In this document: one piece after another, positions 1-8,452 of the stretch
Numbering within the stretch: the stretch's first letter is position 1
How the letters are laid out: the number at the start of each line of letters is the position of its first letter
Virus record (IMG/VR): IMGVR_UViG_3300025671_000276
Coordinates: 1 to 32,351 of that record
Direction: 5' to 3' (one strand)
Length of the DNA stretch: 32,351 nt
DNA from: a virus
The notes under the pieces: generated by a model
What the model was told of the DNA's origin: nothing
Database searches by the model: none
What the model saw: only the letters and a program-made list of their open reading frames with translations
Position numbers and translations under genes: made by a program

Positions 1-1104
1 ATCCCCGTAATATGTCGCAACACTTTCTTTACCATACTTCTCTCCTAACGTTCTTTCTATCTCTTGTATGTCATAACGGTACACGGCCCAGATAATAACC
101 TTACCATCTGTCTCCTCAAGCACCTCAAGTAATTCTTTTATGCGGTTGCTCTTGATTGATTTGACTTCACCATCATCAGTTTTGACATGACCACAAATTA
201 TTTGATGTAATCGTATCATTTGTGTCAAAACAGAGGCTGCCGTCATCACATTTTCCTCAAAGAACGTTATTGCCGCTTTTTTCATCTCTGTGTAAGCTTT
301 TACCTGTTCGCTGGTCAATGACACAGACCGCTTCGTATAAACCTTCTCAGGTAGGTCTAAACAGTCACTTTTTAAGACACGAGTCGAAAAATTTTTTATT
401 TTTTCCTGTAATTCGTCTAATCGTTGGTATTTAACAATGTGTTGAAAAGAATGTGTGCCGACACTGCGTTGAACGACAACAGCATACCTTGCACGGAAGC
501 TGTAGTACGATTGTTGGTCCAACAACCACGGATCAAGGAACTGAACTTGCGAAAACAAATCAAGTGGTGACTTGGTAACAGGTGAACCTGTCATGATACG
601 TCTGTACTTTGCATGCTTTGCTAATTTTAAAATGTTTTTTGTACGTGCTGCCGAATGATTTTTTATTGTAGTTGATTCGTCTACACAAACTAATGTTTGA
701 TTCTTTAATAAAAACTTATACGCAAAGTCATAACCACGCTTGGTAGACAATGCTTCGATGTTCATAATAAAAACGGTTAGGTCATCAGTGATCACGGACA
801 ACTGCTCAAGCTCTGTCTTCTCTTCTTTCTTAGGAGAGGCAGACCATACAGCTACTCGGTAATTAATATGATCGGATAGATGTATACCTAATTCATTACG
901 CCAGTTACGTTTGATACCATTTGGTACAATGATTAAAGCTGAGTTTATTTTGCCTTTGTCAAACAAAATAGCGATGTTATCAATGCATACTTTAGTCTTA
1001 CCAGTACCCATTTCCATAAATAATGCCCACACTTCTTTGTTCCAACTAGCTGACAATGCGTCTAATTGATGTTGAAAAGGCTTCGTTTTAAATCTATAAT
1101 CCAT
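1..1104 (-). CDS. SNF2-like superfamily 2 helicase, C-terminus cut off by window edge
   Basis: I translated this open frame from the minus strand; it reads 368 codons from ATG at 1104-1102 to base 1 without a stop, so the C-terminal end lies outside the window. It has an SF2 Walker A motif (MEMGTGKT, GTGKT at residues 33-37), a DExx box written DEST (142-145), and a motif III-like TGSP near residue 168. The C-terminal part visible (KVIIWAVYR) looks like the start of the second RecA domain. Such SNF2/DEAD-like helicases sit in replication modules of many phages, where they remodel DNA using ATP. It is the only gene on the minus strand and is divergent from the replication operon. A TTAGAAAG box lies 5 nt before the start. 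Confidence 0.88.
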   Translation of the reverse strand, partial: MDYRFKTKPFQHQLDALSASWNKEVWALFMEMGTGKTKVCIDNIAILFDKGKINSALIIVPNGIKRNWRNELGIHLSDHINYRVAVWSASPKKEEKTELEQLSVITDDLTVFIMNIEALSTKRGYDFAYKFLLKNQTLVCVDESTTIKNHSAARTKNILKLAKHAKYRRIMTGSPVTKSPLDLFSQVQFLDPWLLDQQSYYSFRARYAVVVQRSVGTHSFQHIVKYQRLDELQEKIKNFSTRVLKSDCLDLPEKVYTKRSVSLTSEQVKAYTEMKKAAITFFEENVMTAASVLTQMIRLHQIICGHVKTDDGEVKSIKSNRIKELLEVLEETDGKVIIWAVYRYDIQEIERTLGEKYGKESVATYYGD

Positions 1105-1123
1105 AATAACTTTCTAAAAGAGC

Positions 1124-1152
1124 AATATAATACTTGCTTAAATAAATTACAA
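1124..1152 (-). promoter_or_regulatory. Candidate sigma70-type promoter for the minus-strand helicase
   Basis: On the minus strand TTGTAA (1152-1147) and TATATT (1129-1124) are spaced 17 nt, followed by TTAGAAAG and the helicase ATG at 1104. The same 70-nt divergent gap must also serve the plus-strand operon. A plus-strand TATAAT lies at 1126-1131 but has no good -35, and TTGCTT-N17-TAAAGG (1134-1162) is a weak alternative. This is motif matching only. Confidence 0.45.
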
Positions 1153-1175
1153 GAGATAAAGGAGAAATTAGAAAG

Positions 1176-1547
1176 ATGGAATTTAAAAAAGAAAAACAGG
1201 ATAAAAAACCTACTGTATTTTTAGTACAGGAAAATCCATATATAAATGTGTTAAGCGCACAGGAATATGGAGATATTGTTTTATTGTTTGAAAGTGGTCA
1301 ACAAATTATGTTTAGTCCACAGCCTGCGATAAAAAAACTTCGCAGAAAACTCAAAGATTTCGATGATAATGACTATCTTTTAATGATGGGTGATCCAGCA
1401 GCAATGGGTATTGCATGTTGTATTGCTTCTGATATGAATAGAGGTAGATTTAAAATACTTAAATGGGATAAGATTCAAAAAAAATATTATTCTGTTAGTA
1501 TTAACATTAATGAGAAAGGCGAAATAGATGAGCAAGATAAACTTTGA
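1176..1547 (+). CDS. Conserved hypothetical early protein, first gene of replication operon
   Basis: This is a 123-aa soluble protein with no membrane segment. Its central stretch (MGDPAAMGIACCIASDMNRG, about residues 71-90) followed by FKILKWD reads like a conserved block that I associate with small early proteins of marine phages, but I cannot name a function. An AAGGAG Shine-Dalgarno lies about 11 nt upstream, with a TTAGAAAG box directly abutting the ATG. Its end overlaps the next gene by 20 nt, so translation is probably coupled. It opens the plus-strand replication operon. Confidence 0.75.
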   Translation: MEFKKEKQDKKPTVFLVQENPYINVLSAQEYGDIVLLFESGQQIMFSPQPAIKKLRRKLKDFDDNDYLLMMGDPAAMGIACCIASDMNRGRFKILKWDKIQKKYYSVSININEKGEIDEQDKL

Positions 1548-2085
1548 AGGCGACGCAGTAGCTAATATAGAACAAACAGGTTTAGAATCTGTAGCAGAAT
1601 TACTTAGAGAACAGCTACGTTTAGAGAGTGTCATAGCAGACACGGAAGAACAATTAAAAGGTTACAAAGAACATTTACGCAAATTATCTGGTGAAACAAT
1701 ACCAGAGAAAATGGCTGAACTAGGCATGACATCTACAGAGATGTATGACGGATCAAAGGTACAAGTAGTAGAAGACATTTATGTATCTATACCTAAAGAT
1801 CCAAGTAAATCTAAAGCATGTTATGAATGGCTAGAAGACAACGGTTTAGGAGACATTATTAAAAATAGTGTCGGTATAAGTTTCGGTAAGGGTGAGAGCA
1901 ATATGGCAACACATTTGCAAGAAACCATCAAAGAGATGGGTCTCATACCTGAAGTAAAAGTTTCAGTGCATCCTTCGACACTGAAAGCTACTATTAAAAA
2001 GTGGCATGAAGAAGGAAAATCTGTCCCAGACAATACTTTTAGTTTGTTTATCGGACAGAAAACAAAAATAACCAAGAAAAAATAA
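1528..2085 (+). CDS. Conserved hypothetical protein of the replication module (185 aa)
   Basis: Residues about 25-60 are a charged helical, coiled-coil-like stretch (LREQLRLESVIADTEEQL). A mixed alpha/beta region follows, with blocks such as DNGLGDIIKN, ISFGKGES and VHPSTLKATIKKW that look conserved. I recognise the type from podovirus-like marine replication modules as a protein of unknown function, possibly a nucleic-acid-associated factor (Gam-like by its early coiled coil), but the sequence does not prove this. The start overlaps the end of the preceding gene. An AAGGAG ribosome site for the next gene follows its stop. Confidence 0.7.
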   Translation: MSKINFEGDAVANIEQTGLESVAELLREQLRLESVIADTEEQLKGYKEHLRKLSGETIPEKMAELGMTSTEMYDGSKVQVVEDIYVSIPKDPSKSKACYEWLEDNGLGDIIKNSVGISFGKGESNMATHLQETIKEMGLIPEVKVSVHPSTLKATIKKWHEEGKSVPDNTFSLFIGQKTKITKKK

Positions 2086-2094
2086 GGAGTAAAT

Positions 2095-2877
2095 ATGGCA
2101 AACGCTATAAAGAAAAAAGACGAAAATAACGTAGTTGCTTTCGATCCTAGCATGTTTGAACAAGATGCTAATAAAGGATTGGGCAATCTGGGAATGGACG
2201 ATCTTGCAATACCTTTTCTTCGTATACTGAGTGATACGTCACCACAGATCAAGAAAAGAGATCCTCTCTACATAGAGGGAGCGGAAAGTGGAATGATCTA
2301 CAACACGCTAACAAAAGAAATATACGACGGAGAAGAAGGTGTAAGTGTAATACCTTGCGCTTATCAACGTCAGTATATTGAATGGACAGATAGAGGCGAG
2401 GGCAGTGGTGCTCCTGTTAATATTTATCCTGCAGAGAGTGATATATTGTCTAAAACTACAAGAGATGAGCAGAGAAAAGATAGATTATCTAATGGTAACT
2501 ATATTGAAGATACTGCAAATCATTACTGCCTGGTCATTGGCAAGGACGGAACTTCCTCCCAAGTCCTGATTGCAATGAAAAGCACCCAACGTAAGAAATC
2601 CAAAAGATGGAACTCTCTTATGTTGGGGCTTAAATTGAAGGGTGCAAATGGATTATTTACACCTCCTTCATATTCTCATGTCTACAAACTGAAAACATTA
2701 GCAGAGTCTAATAATTTAGGTGAGTGGTTTGGATGGGATGTATCCAGAGTAGGACCTGTAGAAGACGTTGATACTTATCAAGCTGCAAAAGCTTTTGCTG
2801 ATAGCGTAGCTAAAGGCGAAGTTAAAGTTAAGCATGAAGATGAGAGCGTTGACAATGGTGAAAAAACACCTTACTAA
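2095..2877 (+). CDS. Replication-module protein, possibly single-stranded DNA-binding
   Basis: This 260-aa protein has a good ribosome site (AAGGAGT, 7-8 nt before ATG). The N-terminus has DLAIPFLRILSDTSPQIKKR, then a beta-rich core (YNTLTKEIYDGEEGVSVIPC, HYCLVIGKDG, VLIAMKSTQRKKSKRWNSL) and a hydrophilic, acidic C-terminal tail (KHEDESVDNGEK). An acidic C-terminal tail after a beta-rich core, next to primase and polymerase genes, is typical of phage ssDNA-binding proteins such as T7 gp2.5. This is an inference from context and composition, because I see no diagnostic OB-fold signature. It is followed by a hairpin terminator or attenuator. Confidence 0.5.
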   Translation: MANAIKKKDENNVVAFDPSMFEQDANKGLGNLGMDDLAIPFLRILSDTSPQIKKRDPLYIEGAESGMIYNTLTKEIYDGEEGVSVIPCAYQRQYIEWTDRGEGSGAPVNIYPAESDILSKTTRDEQRKDRLSNGNYIEDTANHYCLVIGKDGTSSQVLIAMKSTQRKKSKRWNSLMLGLKLKGANGLFTPPSYSHVYKLKTLAESNNLGEWFGWDVSRVGPVEDVDTYQAAKAFADSVAKGEVKVKHEDESVDNGEKTPY

Positions 2878-2886
2878 AAAACTTAC

Positions 2887-2911
2887 AAGGGGCGACCGCC
2901 GTTGCCCCTTT
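2887..2911 (+). terminator. Hairpin between ssDNA-binding-like gene and primase, weak terminator or attenuator
   Basis: The 7-bp perfect stem AAGGGGC (2887-2893) / GCCCCTT (2904-2910) has a 10-nt loop and is followed by TTTAAAT. The U-tract is short, so it may only attenuate transcription into the primase gene. Confidence 0.5.
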
Positions 2912-2934
2912 AAATATATGAATGAGAAAGATTT

Positions 2935-4461
2935 ATGGACGACCAAAACAAGTTTATTGAAATATTTACAGGCTTAGACCGAGCATACGGTCAGACACAA
3001 AGTCGTGAAAAGAATGAATTGGGCAAACTAGAAGGCCGCTCTTGGTTAGTAAAAGAACCAATTACCAGAGATAAATGGATTAATCACTTAGAGGGTAAAG
3101 AACCATCTCTTGGTATTATACCGATTGATGATAATAACCAGTGCAAGTGGGGCGCTATCGACATAGATACATACGATGGCTTTGATTATAAAAAACTAAT
3201 TACAAAAATTGTCGAAAAGAAATTACCACTGGTTGTGTGTAAATCAAAAAGCGGGGGTGCTCATGTATTCTTATTTGTAAGCGAACCAGTGCTTGCCAAG
3301 CAAATGCAAATAAAATTAAAAGAGATAGCTGTATTTTTAGGTTATGGTGATTGTGAGATATTTCCAAAGCAAATTGAATTGAACTCAAAAGGTACAGGAA
3401 ACTTTTTAAATTTGCCGTATAATCACCCAGAGTTTCCCACAAGGTATGCGTTTGATGACGAAGGTAATGCATTGATTGAATTAAGTATGTTCATAAAGCA
3501 TTATGAAACGAAAGTCTTATCGAATCTCGGCATGGTCGTTATCGACAAACCGATTACCGCAAAAAAGAATGATGATTTTAAAGGCGCTCCTCCGTGTCTT
3601 GTTACACTAGCTTCACAAGGCTTTCCTGAAGGCTCACGGAACATGGCTTTGTTTCAGTTAGGAATTTATTTACGTGAAAGATTTCCTGAAAAATTAGAGG
3701 AGAAATTAGATTACTACAACTCTAAATATTTTACACCACCTTTGCCAAGCAGAGAAGTGTTAACGATATTTAAACAAGTAGAAGATAAAAAATATTTTTA
3801 TCGGTGTGAAGAACCAATGTTTAAAACAGTGTGTGAGAAAATTAAATGTCAGTCACAAAAGTTTGGCATTGGTAATTCCGCAACAAATGAGATTAGTGGA
3901 TTAAAGAAATGGGTATCAGATAATCCTGTGTATGAACTAACACACAATGGTAAGGTTATTATCTTAACAGTGGATCAGTTATCAAGTCATGCTGAATACA
4001 GGAAGCAATGTATAGCGCAAGCGAATGAAAGCCCACGGCCCGTGGCTCCTGCCATTTGGGCAGACATGGTGCAAACATTATTGAGCAATATGCAAGAGGA
4101 TGATTTCATACAATTACCAGGCGAGGTAACAGCAAAGGGTCAATTCTTAAATCAATTACAAATATTTATAGAGAACAACAGAGGTGCAAAGGACAGACAA
4201 GACGTACTGCAAGGTATGGTCTTTGAATTAAAAGATTATTTTTTCTTTAAACCTCAAGCATTTAGAGACTTTTTAAAAACAAAAAGATTTACGAAAGCAT
4301 CTGATTCAGAACAGTATAAAATGTTTGAAGAGTTTAAAGGAACAACTGCTAAGTTAAAAGTAAATAACAACGTAGAGCATTGTTGGAAGATACCAACAAC
4401 GATATTAGAATCAGAGTATAGACTTAGTAAGAAAGACTTTAGTGAAGAGGAGGCATACTAA
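2935..4461 (+). CDS. Archaeo-eukaryotic-type primase with PriL-like four-cysteine domain
   Basis: This 508-aa protein makes primers for phage DNA synthesis. The catalytic AEP core shows motif I WGAIDID (D76, D78), motif II SKSGGAH (H110) and a third acidic region CEIFPKQ (E141), followed by GTGNFLNLPYN, a signature of the TOTE/plasmid-type AEP group. Downstream, GAPPC (C221) with a GSRN..LFQLGIYL helix, then YRC (C291), TVC (C300) and IKC (C305), gives four cysteines in the order seen in the Fe-S C-terminal domain of the archaeal and eukaryotic primase large subunit. The last 180 residues are helical with no recognised motif. The stop overlaps the next start (TAATG), so translation is coupled to the UvrD-like helicase. 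Confidence 0.85.
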   Translation: MDDQNKFIEIFTGLDRAYGQTQSREKNELGKLEGRSWLVKEPITRDKWINHLEGKEPSLGIIPIDDNNQCKWGAIDIDTYDGFDYKKLITKIVEKKLPLVVCKSKSGGAHVFLFVSEPVLAKQMQIKLKEIAVFLGYGDCEIFPKQIELNSKGTGNFLNLPYNHPEFPTRYAFDDEGNALIELSMFIKHYETKVLSNLGMVVIDKPITAKKNDDFKGAPPCLVTLASQGFPEGSRNMALFQLGIYLRERFPEKLEEKLDYYNSKYFTPPLPSREVLTIFKQVEDKKYFYRCEEPMFKTVCEKIKCQSQKFGIGNSATNEISGLKKWVSDNPVYELTHNGKVIILTVDQLSSHAEYRKQCIAQANESPRPVAPAIWADMVQTLLSNMQEDDFIQLPGEVTAKGQFLNQLQIFIENNRGAKDRQDVLQGMVFELKDYFFFKPQAFRDFLKTKRFTKASDSEQYKMFEEFKGTTAKLKVNNNVEHCWKIPTTILESEYRLSKKDFSEEEAY

Positions 4462-6092
4462 TGCATAGACATATTGTTATAGGTCCTCCTGGCACAGGCA
4501 AGACAACATACTTAAAAAATAAAGTAGAAGAGTTATTAAAAACTGGTGCGTGTACATCTCAACAGATTGGTTATTTTAGTTTTACGGTAAAAGCTGCTGA
4601 AGAAATTCGTGACAGAGTTATGTCAAATGAAAAAATGAGTAAAGAACAGGTAAAGATTATGTTTCCATACTTCTCTACGTTACATAGTTTAGCGTACAGA
4701 CGTCTGCAGCTACAGCAAGCACAGATCATGGATGATAATGATTACGCAGAACTTTCACGCATGACAGGACATGAATATGTAAACAAGATGCGTAAAGGTA
4801 ATGGTGTAGATATTGCCATGCCAACAGCAAAGAGTGAGTATCAAGATATTATTAATTTAGCATATGCAAAGTATCCTGATGATGAAGATAGGTTGGCTAA
4901 AATATTTAGAGAAACAACACTCAATAACTACGGCGCACGGAACATGATAGAGCAGATGGATTTAGACTTGCGTAAGTTTAAAGAAGATAGAGATAAGTAT
5001 GAGTACGTTGATTACTTTATAAATTTTATAAAAAATAAAAACGCACCGCAGTTAAAATATTTATTTATTGATGAAGCACAGGATCTATCTGCGCAGCAAT
5101 GGCAAGTGGTTGACATGTTACAAAAAGAATCTGGTGCCATAGAAACATATGTAGCTGGTGATGATGATCAAGCTATCTTTCGTTGGGCAGGTGCAGACAT
5201 TGAACATTTTATAGCTATGGCTAATAATGATAACAACACGATCATACCTCTTACACAATCATATCGTATACCTGTAAGTGTGCACACTATTGCCACAAAA
5301 TTAGCACAGTCTATATCGCAAAGAATACCAAAAGAATACAGACCAAGAGATGAAGAAGGAGTTAGAAAAGTCTTAAATATCAGACCTTTAAACAAGGGAT
5401 TGGTAGAAGGTGAGTGGCTTATTTTATGCCGTACACATGAGATTGTGAAGCAAGTTTCTGAATCTTTAGAAGCATATGGTTGGTTGTATAAACGCTACGG
5501 ATCATCCGTCATTAGTTTTAAATACATCGAAGCTATCAGAGCATGGACAAAGTTACAACGAGGAGAAGAAGTATCAGGTGTTGAGTGTGATGTTTTATAT
5601 CATCATATGGATAGCACACGTATTAAAAGAAACTACGGATTGTTTAAAGGACAACATGAAGGTTCTTATAATTTAGAAACATTAATAAAAGATTATGGTC
5701 TTCGTGAAGAAGTAAAAATATCAAGCACACGAACAGCTAGTGTCAAAGATATAACTTGGTACGACATGTTAAACGGAAAAGGTTTGCGTAAAAGAATACC
5801 TTACCTACGTTCTATCATGCGTTCAGGAAATAAATTAGATGCCGTACCACGTATCGAAGTATCAACCATACACGCAAGTAAAGGTGGGGAAAGAGATAAT
5901 GTTATGTTGATAACAGATCTATCTTATGGTCCTTACAAATCATCAACAGAAACACAACAAGGCAAAGATGATGAAGCCAGAGTTTTTTATGTTGGTGCAA
6001 CAAGAGCAAAGAAAGAATTACATATTGTTCATCGAACGGAAGGACAATACGAATATGAACCTATATTTTTTTACGAAAGGAACTGTGCATGA
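4461..6092 (+). CDS. UvrD/Rep-like superfamily 1 DNA helicase
   Basis: This is a 543-aa ATP-dependent helicase. In order it shows Walker A GPPGTGKTT (8-16), motif Ia-like GYFSFTVKAA, motif II LFIDEAQDL (DEAQD 204-208), motif III VAGDDDQAIFRWAGA, motif IV-like TQSYRIP, motif V STIHASKGGE and motif VI YVGATRAKK (511-517). All SF1 landmarks are present, and it is a little shorter than cellular UvrD because the 1B and 2B inserts are small. It lies between primase and polymerase and overlaps both neighbours (TAATG at the start, ATGA at the end). It is the likely replicative or repair helicase, alongside the SNF2-like helicase at the left edge. Confidence 0.93.
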   Translation: MHRHIVIGPPGTGKTTYLKNKVEELLKTGACTSQQIGYFSFTVKAAEEIRDRVMSNEKMSKEQVKIMFPYFSTLHSLAYRRLQLQQAQIMDDNDYAELSRMTGHEYVNKMRKGNGVDIAMPTAKSEYQDIINLAYAKYPDDEDRLAKIFRETTLNNYGARNMIEQMDLDLRKFKEDRDKYEYVDYFINFIKNKNAPQLKYLFIDEAQDLSAQQWQVVDMLQKESGAIETYVAGDDDQAIFRWAGADIEHFIAMANNDNNTIIPLTQSYRIPVSVHTIATKLAQSISQRIPKEYRPRDEEGVRKVLNIRPLNKGLVEGEWLILCRTHEIVKQVSESLEAYGWLYKRYGSSVISFKYIEAIRAWTKLQRGEEVSGVECDVLYHHMDSTRIKRNYGLFKGQHEGSYNLETLIKDYGLREEVKISSTRTASVKDITWYDMLNGKGLRKRIPYLRSIMRSGNKLDAVPRIEVSTIHASKGGERDNVMLITDLSYGPYKSSTETQQGKDDEARVFYVGATRAKKELHIVHRTEGQYEYEPIFFYERNCA

Positions 6093-6355
6093 TATCGCAG
6101 GACATTTTAAAAGAAGCTGAAAAACTTATTGCTGGTGACAGGCAAGAAGACTACGGCGATAAACTCACGAACCACGAAAACATTGCTGATTTTTGGAGTG
6201 CTTACTTAGATACAAATGTAACACCCCATGATGTAGCCATATGCATGGCGTTAGTTAAAATAGCACGATTAAAACATGCGCATAAAAGAGATAGCTATGT
6301 TGATTTAGCTGCTTACGCTGCCATAGCTGGAGAAATAGATGAAAGAACAACCTAA
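6089..6355 (+). CDS. DUF6378-like small protein
   Basis: This 88-aa protein has the pattern GDRQEDYGD...NHENIADFWSAYL..NVTPHDVAICMALVKIARLK...DSYVDLAAYAAIAGEI. I recognise this as the DUF6378 family, common in phages of many hosts. The all-helical acidic layout resembles MazG-type nucleotide pyrophosphohydrolases, so a role in nucleotide metabolism is possible but unproven. It overlaps the helicase by ATGA and the polymerase gene by 17 nt, so it is translated as part of the replication operon. Confidence 0.75.
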   Translation: MISQDILKEAEKLIAGDRQEDYGDKLTNHENIADFWSAYLDTNVTPHDVAICMALVKIARLKHAHKRDSYVDLAAYAAIAGEIDERTT

Positions 6356-8216
6356 TTGGTTTCCTAAAGTACACCGCATGCCCAGTGAATGGGTTATGCC
6401 TGATACCTTCCCTGATCTATCTGGTTACGACGAGATAGCTATTGATTTAGAGACACGCGATCCTGGCATTAAAGATACAGGTCCTGGTTACATACGTAAG
6501 AATGGTGAAGTAGTCGGTATTGCTGTCGCTGTAGACGGGTGGAAAGGATACTACCCCATTGCCCACGAAACACCGCCCAACATGGATAAAGAATTAGTTA
6601 CACGCTGGCTTCGTAAGCAGTGTTCGTACGAGTCTGTCAACTATATATTTCATAATGCGTTCTATGATGTTGGTTGGTTAACGACGATGGATATTGACAT
6701 CAAAGGAAAAATAATAGACACTCTAATTGCAGCACCACTCGTAGATGAGAATAGGTTCAGATTTGATTTAAACTCATTAGCAAAAGATTATCTACAAGAG
6801 TCAAAATCGCAAGCCCAACTTTACGAGGCTGCAAAAATGTGGGGCCTTGATCCGAAAGGTGAAATGTGGAAGCTTCCCGCCTCACATGTTGGAGAATACG
6901 CTGAACAGGATGCCGCTGTAACGCTACGCTTATGGCATCACTTACGTTTAAAAATACAAGAACAAAACTTAATTAATATATTTGAATTAGAGACGGATTT
7001 ATTTCCTGTTTTATTTAAGATGAAACAGAAAGGTGTTAGAGTAGATTTAGATAAAGCGGAGACAATTAAAAATGATTTACAAAAGCAAGAGAATAAACTT
7101 CTCGGATCCATTAAAAAACTTTCTGGAGTGGACGTCGAAGTCTGGGCTGCCTCCAGTGTGGCAAAGGCGTTTGATAAACTTTCACTGCCATATGATACTA
7201 CTCCAACAGGGCAACCAAAGTTTGACAAGAACTTTCTGTCGACACATGATTCCCCTCTCGCTAAGATGGTTGTGGAAGCGCGTGAGATTAACAAAGCAAG
7301 AACCACGTTTATTGAGAGTATCACCAAGCATTCGTACCGAGGCAGGATACATGCTGAAATACACCAAATGCGATCCGACCAAGGAGGAACAGTAACAGGT
7401 AGGTTCAGTTACAGTAATCCGAATTTACAGCAAATACCAGCACGGCACGGGATTCTCGGACCCCTGATCAGAAGTATCTTTATACCTGAGAAGAATTGTG
7501 AGTGGGGTATCTTTGATTACTCGCAACAAGAACCACGGCTCGTGGTGCACTATGCTAGCCTACGTCATTTTACAGGAGCAGATAAATTTGTTGATTCATA
7601 CAATGAAGATCCAACAACGGACTTTCATAAAATGGTATCAAAGATGGCTGACATACCTCGTAAGCAAGCAAAGACAATTAACTTAGGTTTGTTTTATGGT
7701 ATGGGCAAAGGTAAGCTGATGTCACAGCTTGGTGTTGATCAAGAAACAGCAAGTGAATTATTAGCCGCTTACAATGAGCGTGTTCCTTTTGTTAAGCAAC
7801 TGATGAATGATACCATGAACAAGGCAGGCAAGAAAGGCTACTTGTTTACCCATGAGGGTAGGCGTTGTCGGTTTGACTTGTGGGAACCTACGAATGAATG
7901 GGGTAAGAAAGCACTGCCCTTGGACCAAGCTCAACGAGAATATGGCGAACATATGATCAAACGTGCGTGGACTTACAAAGCTTTAAATAGATTAATACAG
8001 GGCTCTGCGGCTGATCAAACAAAGAAAGCTATGCTAGAACTCTCTAAAGAAGGATATTTGGCACATATACAAGTACATGATGAACTTGACTTTTCTGTTG
8101 CAAGCGACGCAGATAAAGCTAAGATTAAAGACATTATGGAAAACTGTGTTGAATTAGCCGTCCCAAGTAAAGTCGACGTTGAATGCGGTGACAACTGGGG
8201 CGATGCAGGTGATTAA
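6339..8216 (+). CDS. polA: Family A DNA polymerase with 3'-5' exonuclease domain
   Basis: This 625-aa replicative polymerase has an N-terminal DEDD exonuclease: Exo I IDLETRD (D36, E38), Exo II YIFHNAFYDVGWL and Exo III YAEQDAAVTLRLW. The polymerase domain has motif A FDYSQQEPRL (D393), motif B RKQAKTINLGLFYG (R441, K445, Y453-G454) and motif C QVHDELD (H580, D581, E582). There is no 5'-3' exonuclease domain, as is usual in phage PolA. In motif B the residue aligned with E. coli Pol I Phe762 is Leu449, the variant reported as dominant in marine viral PolA. It overlaps the DUF6378-like gene at its start and a small gene at its end. Confidence 0.95.
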   Translation: MKEQPNWFPKVHRMPSEWVMPDTFPDLSGYDEIAIDLETRDPGIKDTGPGYIRKNGEVVGIAVAVDGWKGYYPIAHETPPNMDKELVTRWLRKQCSYESVNYIFHNAFYDVGWLTTMDIDIKGKIIDTLIAAPLVDENRFRFDLNSLAKDYLQESKSQAQLYEAAKMWGLDPKGEMWKLPASHVGEYAEQDAAVTLRLWHHLRLKIQEQNLINIFELETDLFPVLFKMKQKGVRVDLDKAETIKNDLQKQENKLLGSIKKLSGVDVEVWAASSVAKAFDKLSLPYDTTPTGQPKFDKNFLSTHDSPLAKMVVEAREINKARTTFIESITKHSYRGRIHAEIHQMRSDQGGTVTGRFSYSNPNLQQIPARHGILGPLIRSIFIPEKNCEWGIFDYSQQEPRLVVHYASLRHFTGADKFVDSYNEDPTTDFHKMVSKMADIPRKQAKTINLGLFYGMGKGKLMSQLGVDQETASELLAAYNERVPFVKQLMNDTMNKAGKKGYLFTHEGRRCRFDLWEPTNEWGKKALPLDQAQREYGEHMIKRAWTYKALNRLIQGSAADQTKKAMLELSKEGYLAHIQVHDELDFSVASDADKAKIKDIMENCVELAVPSKVDVECGDNWGDAGD

Positions 8217-8427
8217 GATCTGGTTATTAATCTCCATGATCTCTATGCCTGGCATGCCATCCGTTAAACACACGGCTGAACTTTGGTTTGATGAAGCTAA
8301 ATGTGAAGCAAGACGTGTTATCATGGAAAATGGTATTATTGATATGGCTACAGAACAAGGAATAAATCCTATATATGTTGAAACATGGTGCCTTAAATCA
8401 AATATGTTTGTTATTAATAATAGTTGA
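8203..8427 (+). CDS. Small protein with hydrophobic N-terminus
   Basis: I chose ATG 8203 (74 aa), which overlaps the polymerase end by 14 nt; a TTG at 8179 would add 8 residues. The N-terminus MQVIKIWLLISMISMPGM is hydrophobic and may be an uncleaved signal anchor or signal peptide. The rest is short and hydrophilic with two cysteines (AKCEA, ETWCLK). I recall similar small phage proteins beginning with a hydrophobic SMP block, but no function is known. It ends the replication operon, and a new promoter begins inside its stop region. Confidence 0.55.
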   Translation: MQVIKIWLLISMISMPGMPSVKHTAELWFDEAKCEARRVIMENGIIDMATEQGINPIYVETWCLKSNMFVINNS

Positions 8428-8452
8428 CACTCCCATTAAATTAGATTAAAGA
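8424..8452 (+). promoter_or_regulatory. Candidate promoter of the 8.6-11.3 kb small-gene operon
   Basis: TTGACA (8424-8429) is followed after 17 nt by TAAAGA (8447-8452), a poor -10. It is placed like the better promoters at 12084, 13074 and 13790: a TTGAC box, a leader, then TTAGAAAGGA before the first gene. It lacks their ATGGGA spacer motif, so it is the weakest member. Confidence 0.4.

Noticed and set aside
222-434. 70-aa plus-strand ORF
   Set aside because: It lies wholly inside the minus-strand SNF2-like helicase and has no family resemblance or ribosome site; it is a shadow of the real gene.
4029-4044. CCACGGCCCGTGG palindrome in the primase and CCACGGCTCGTGG in the polymerase gene
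   Set aside because: Both are inside conserved coding sequence; two similar palindromes are not enough to suggest a site.
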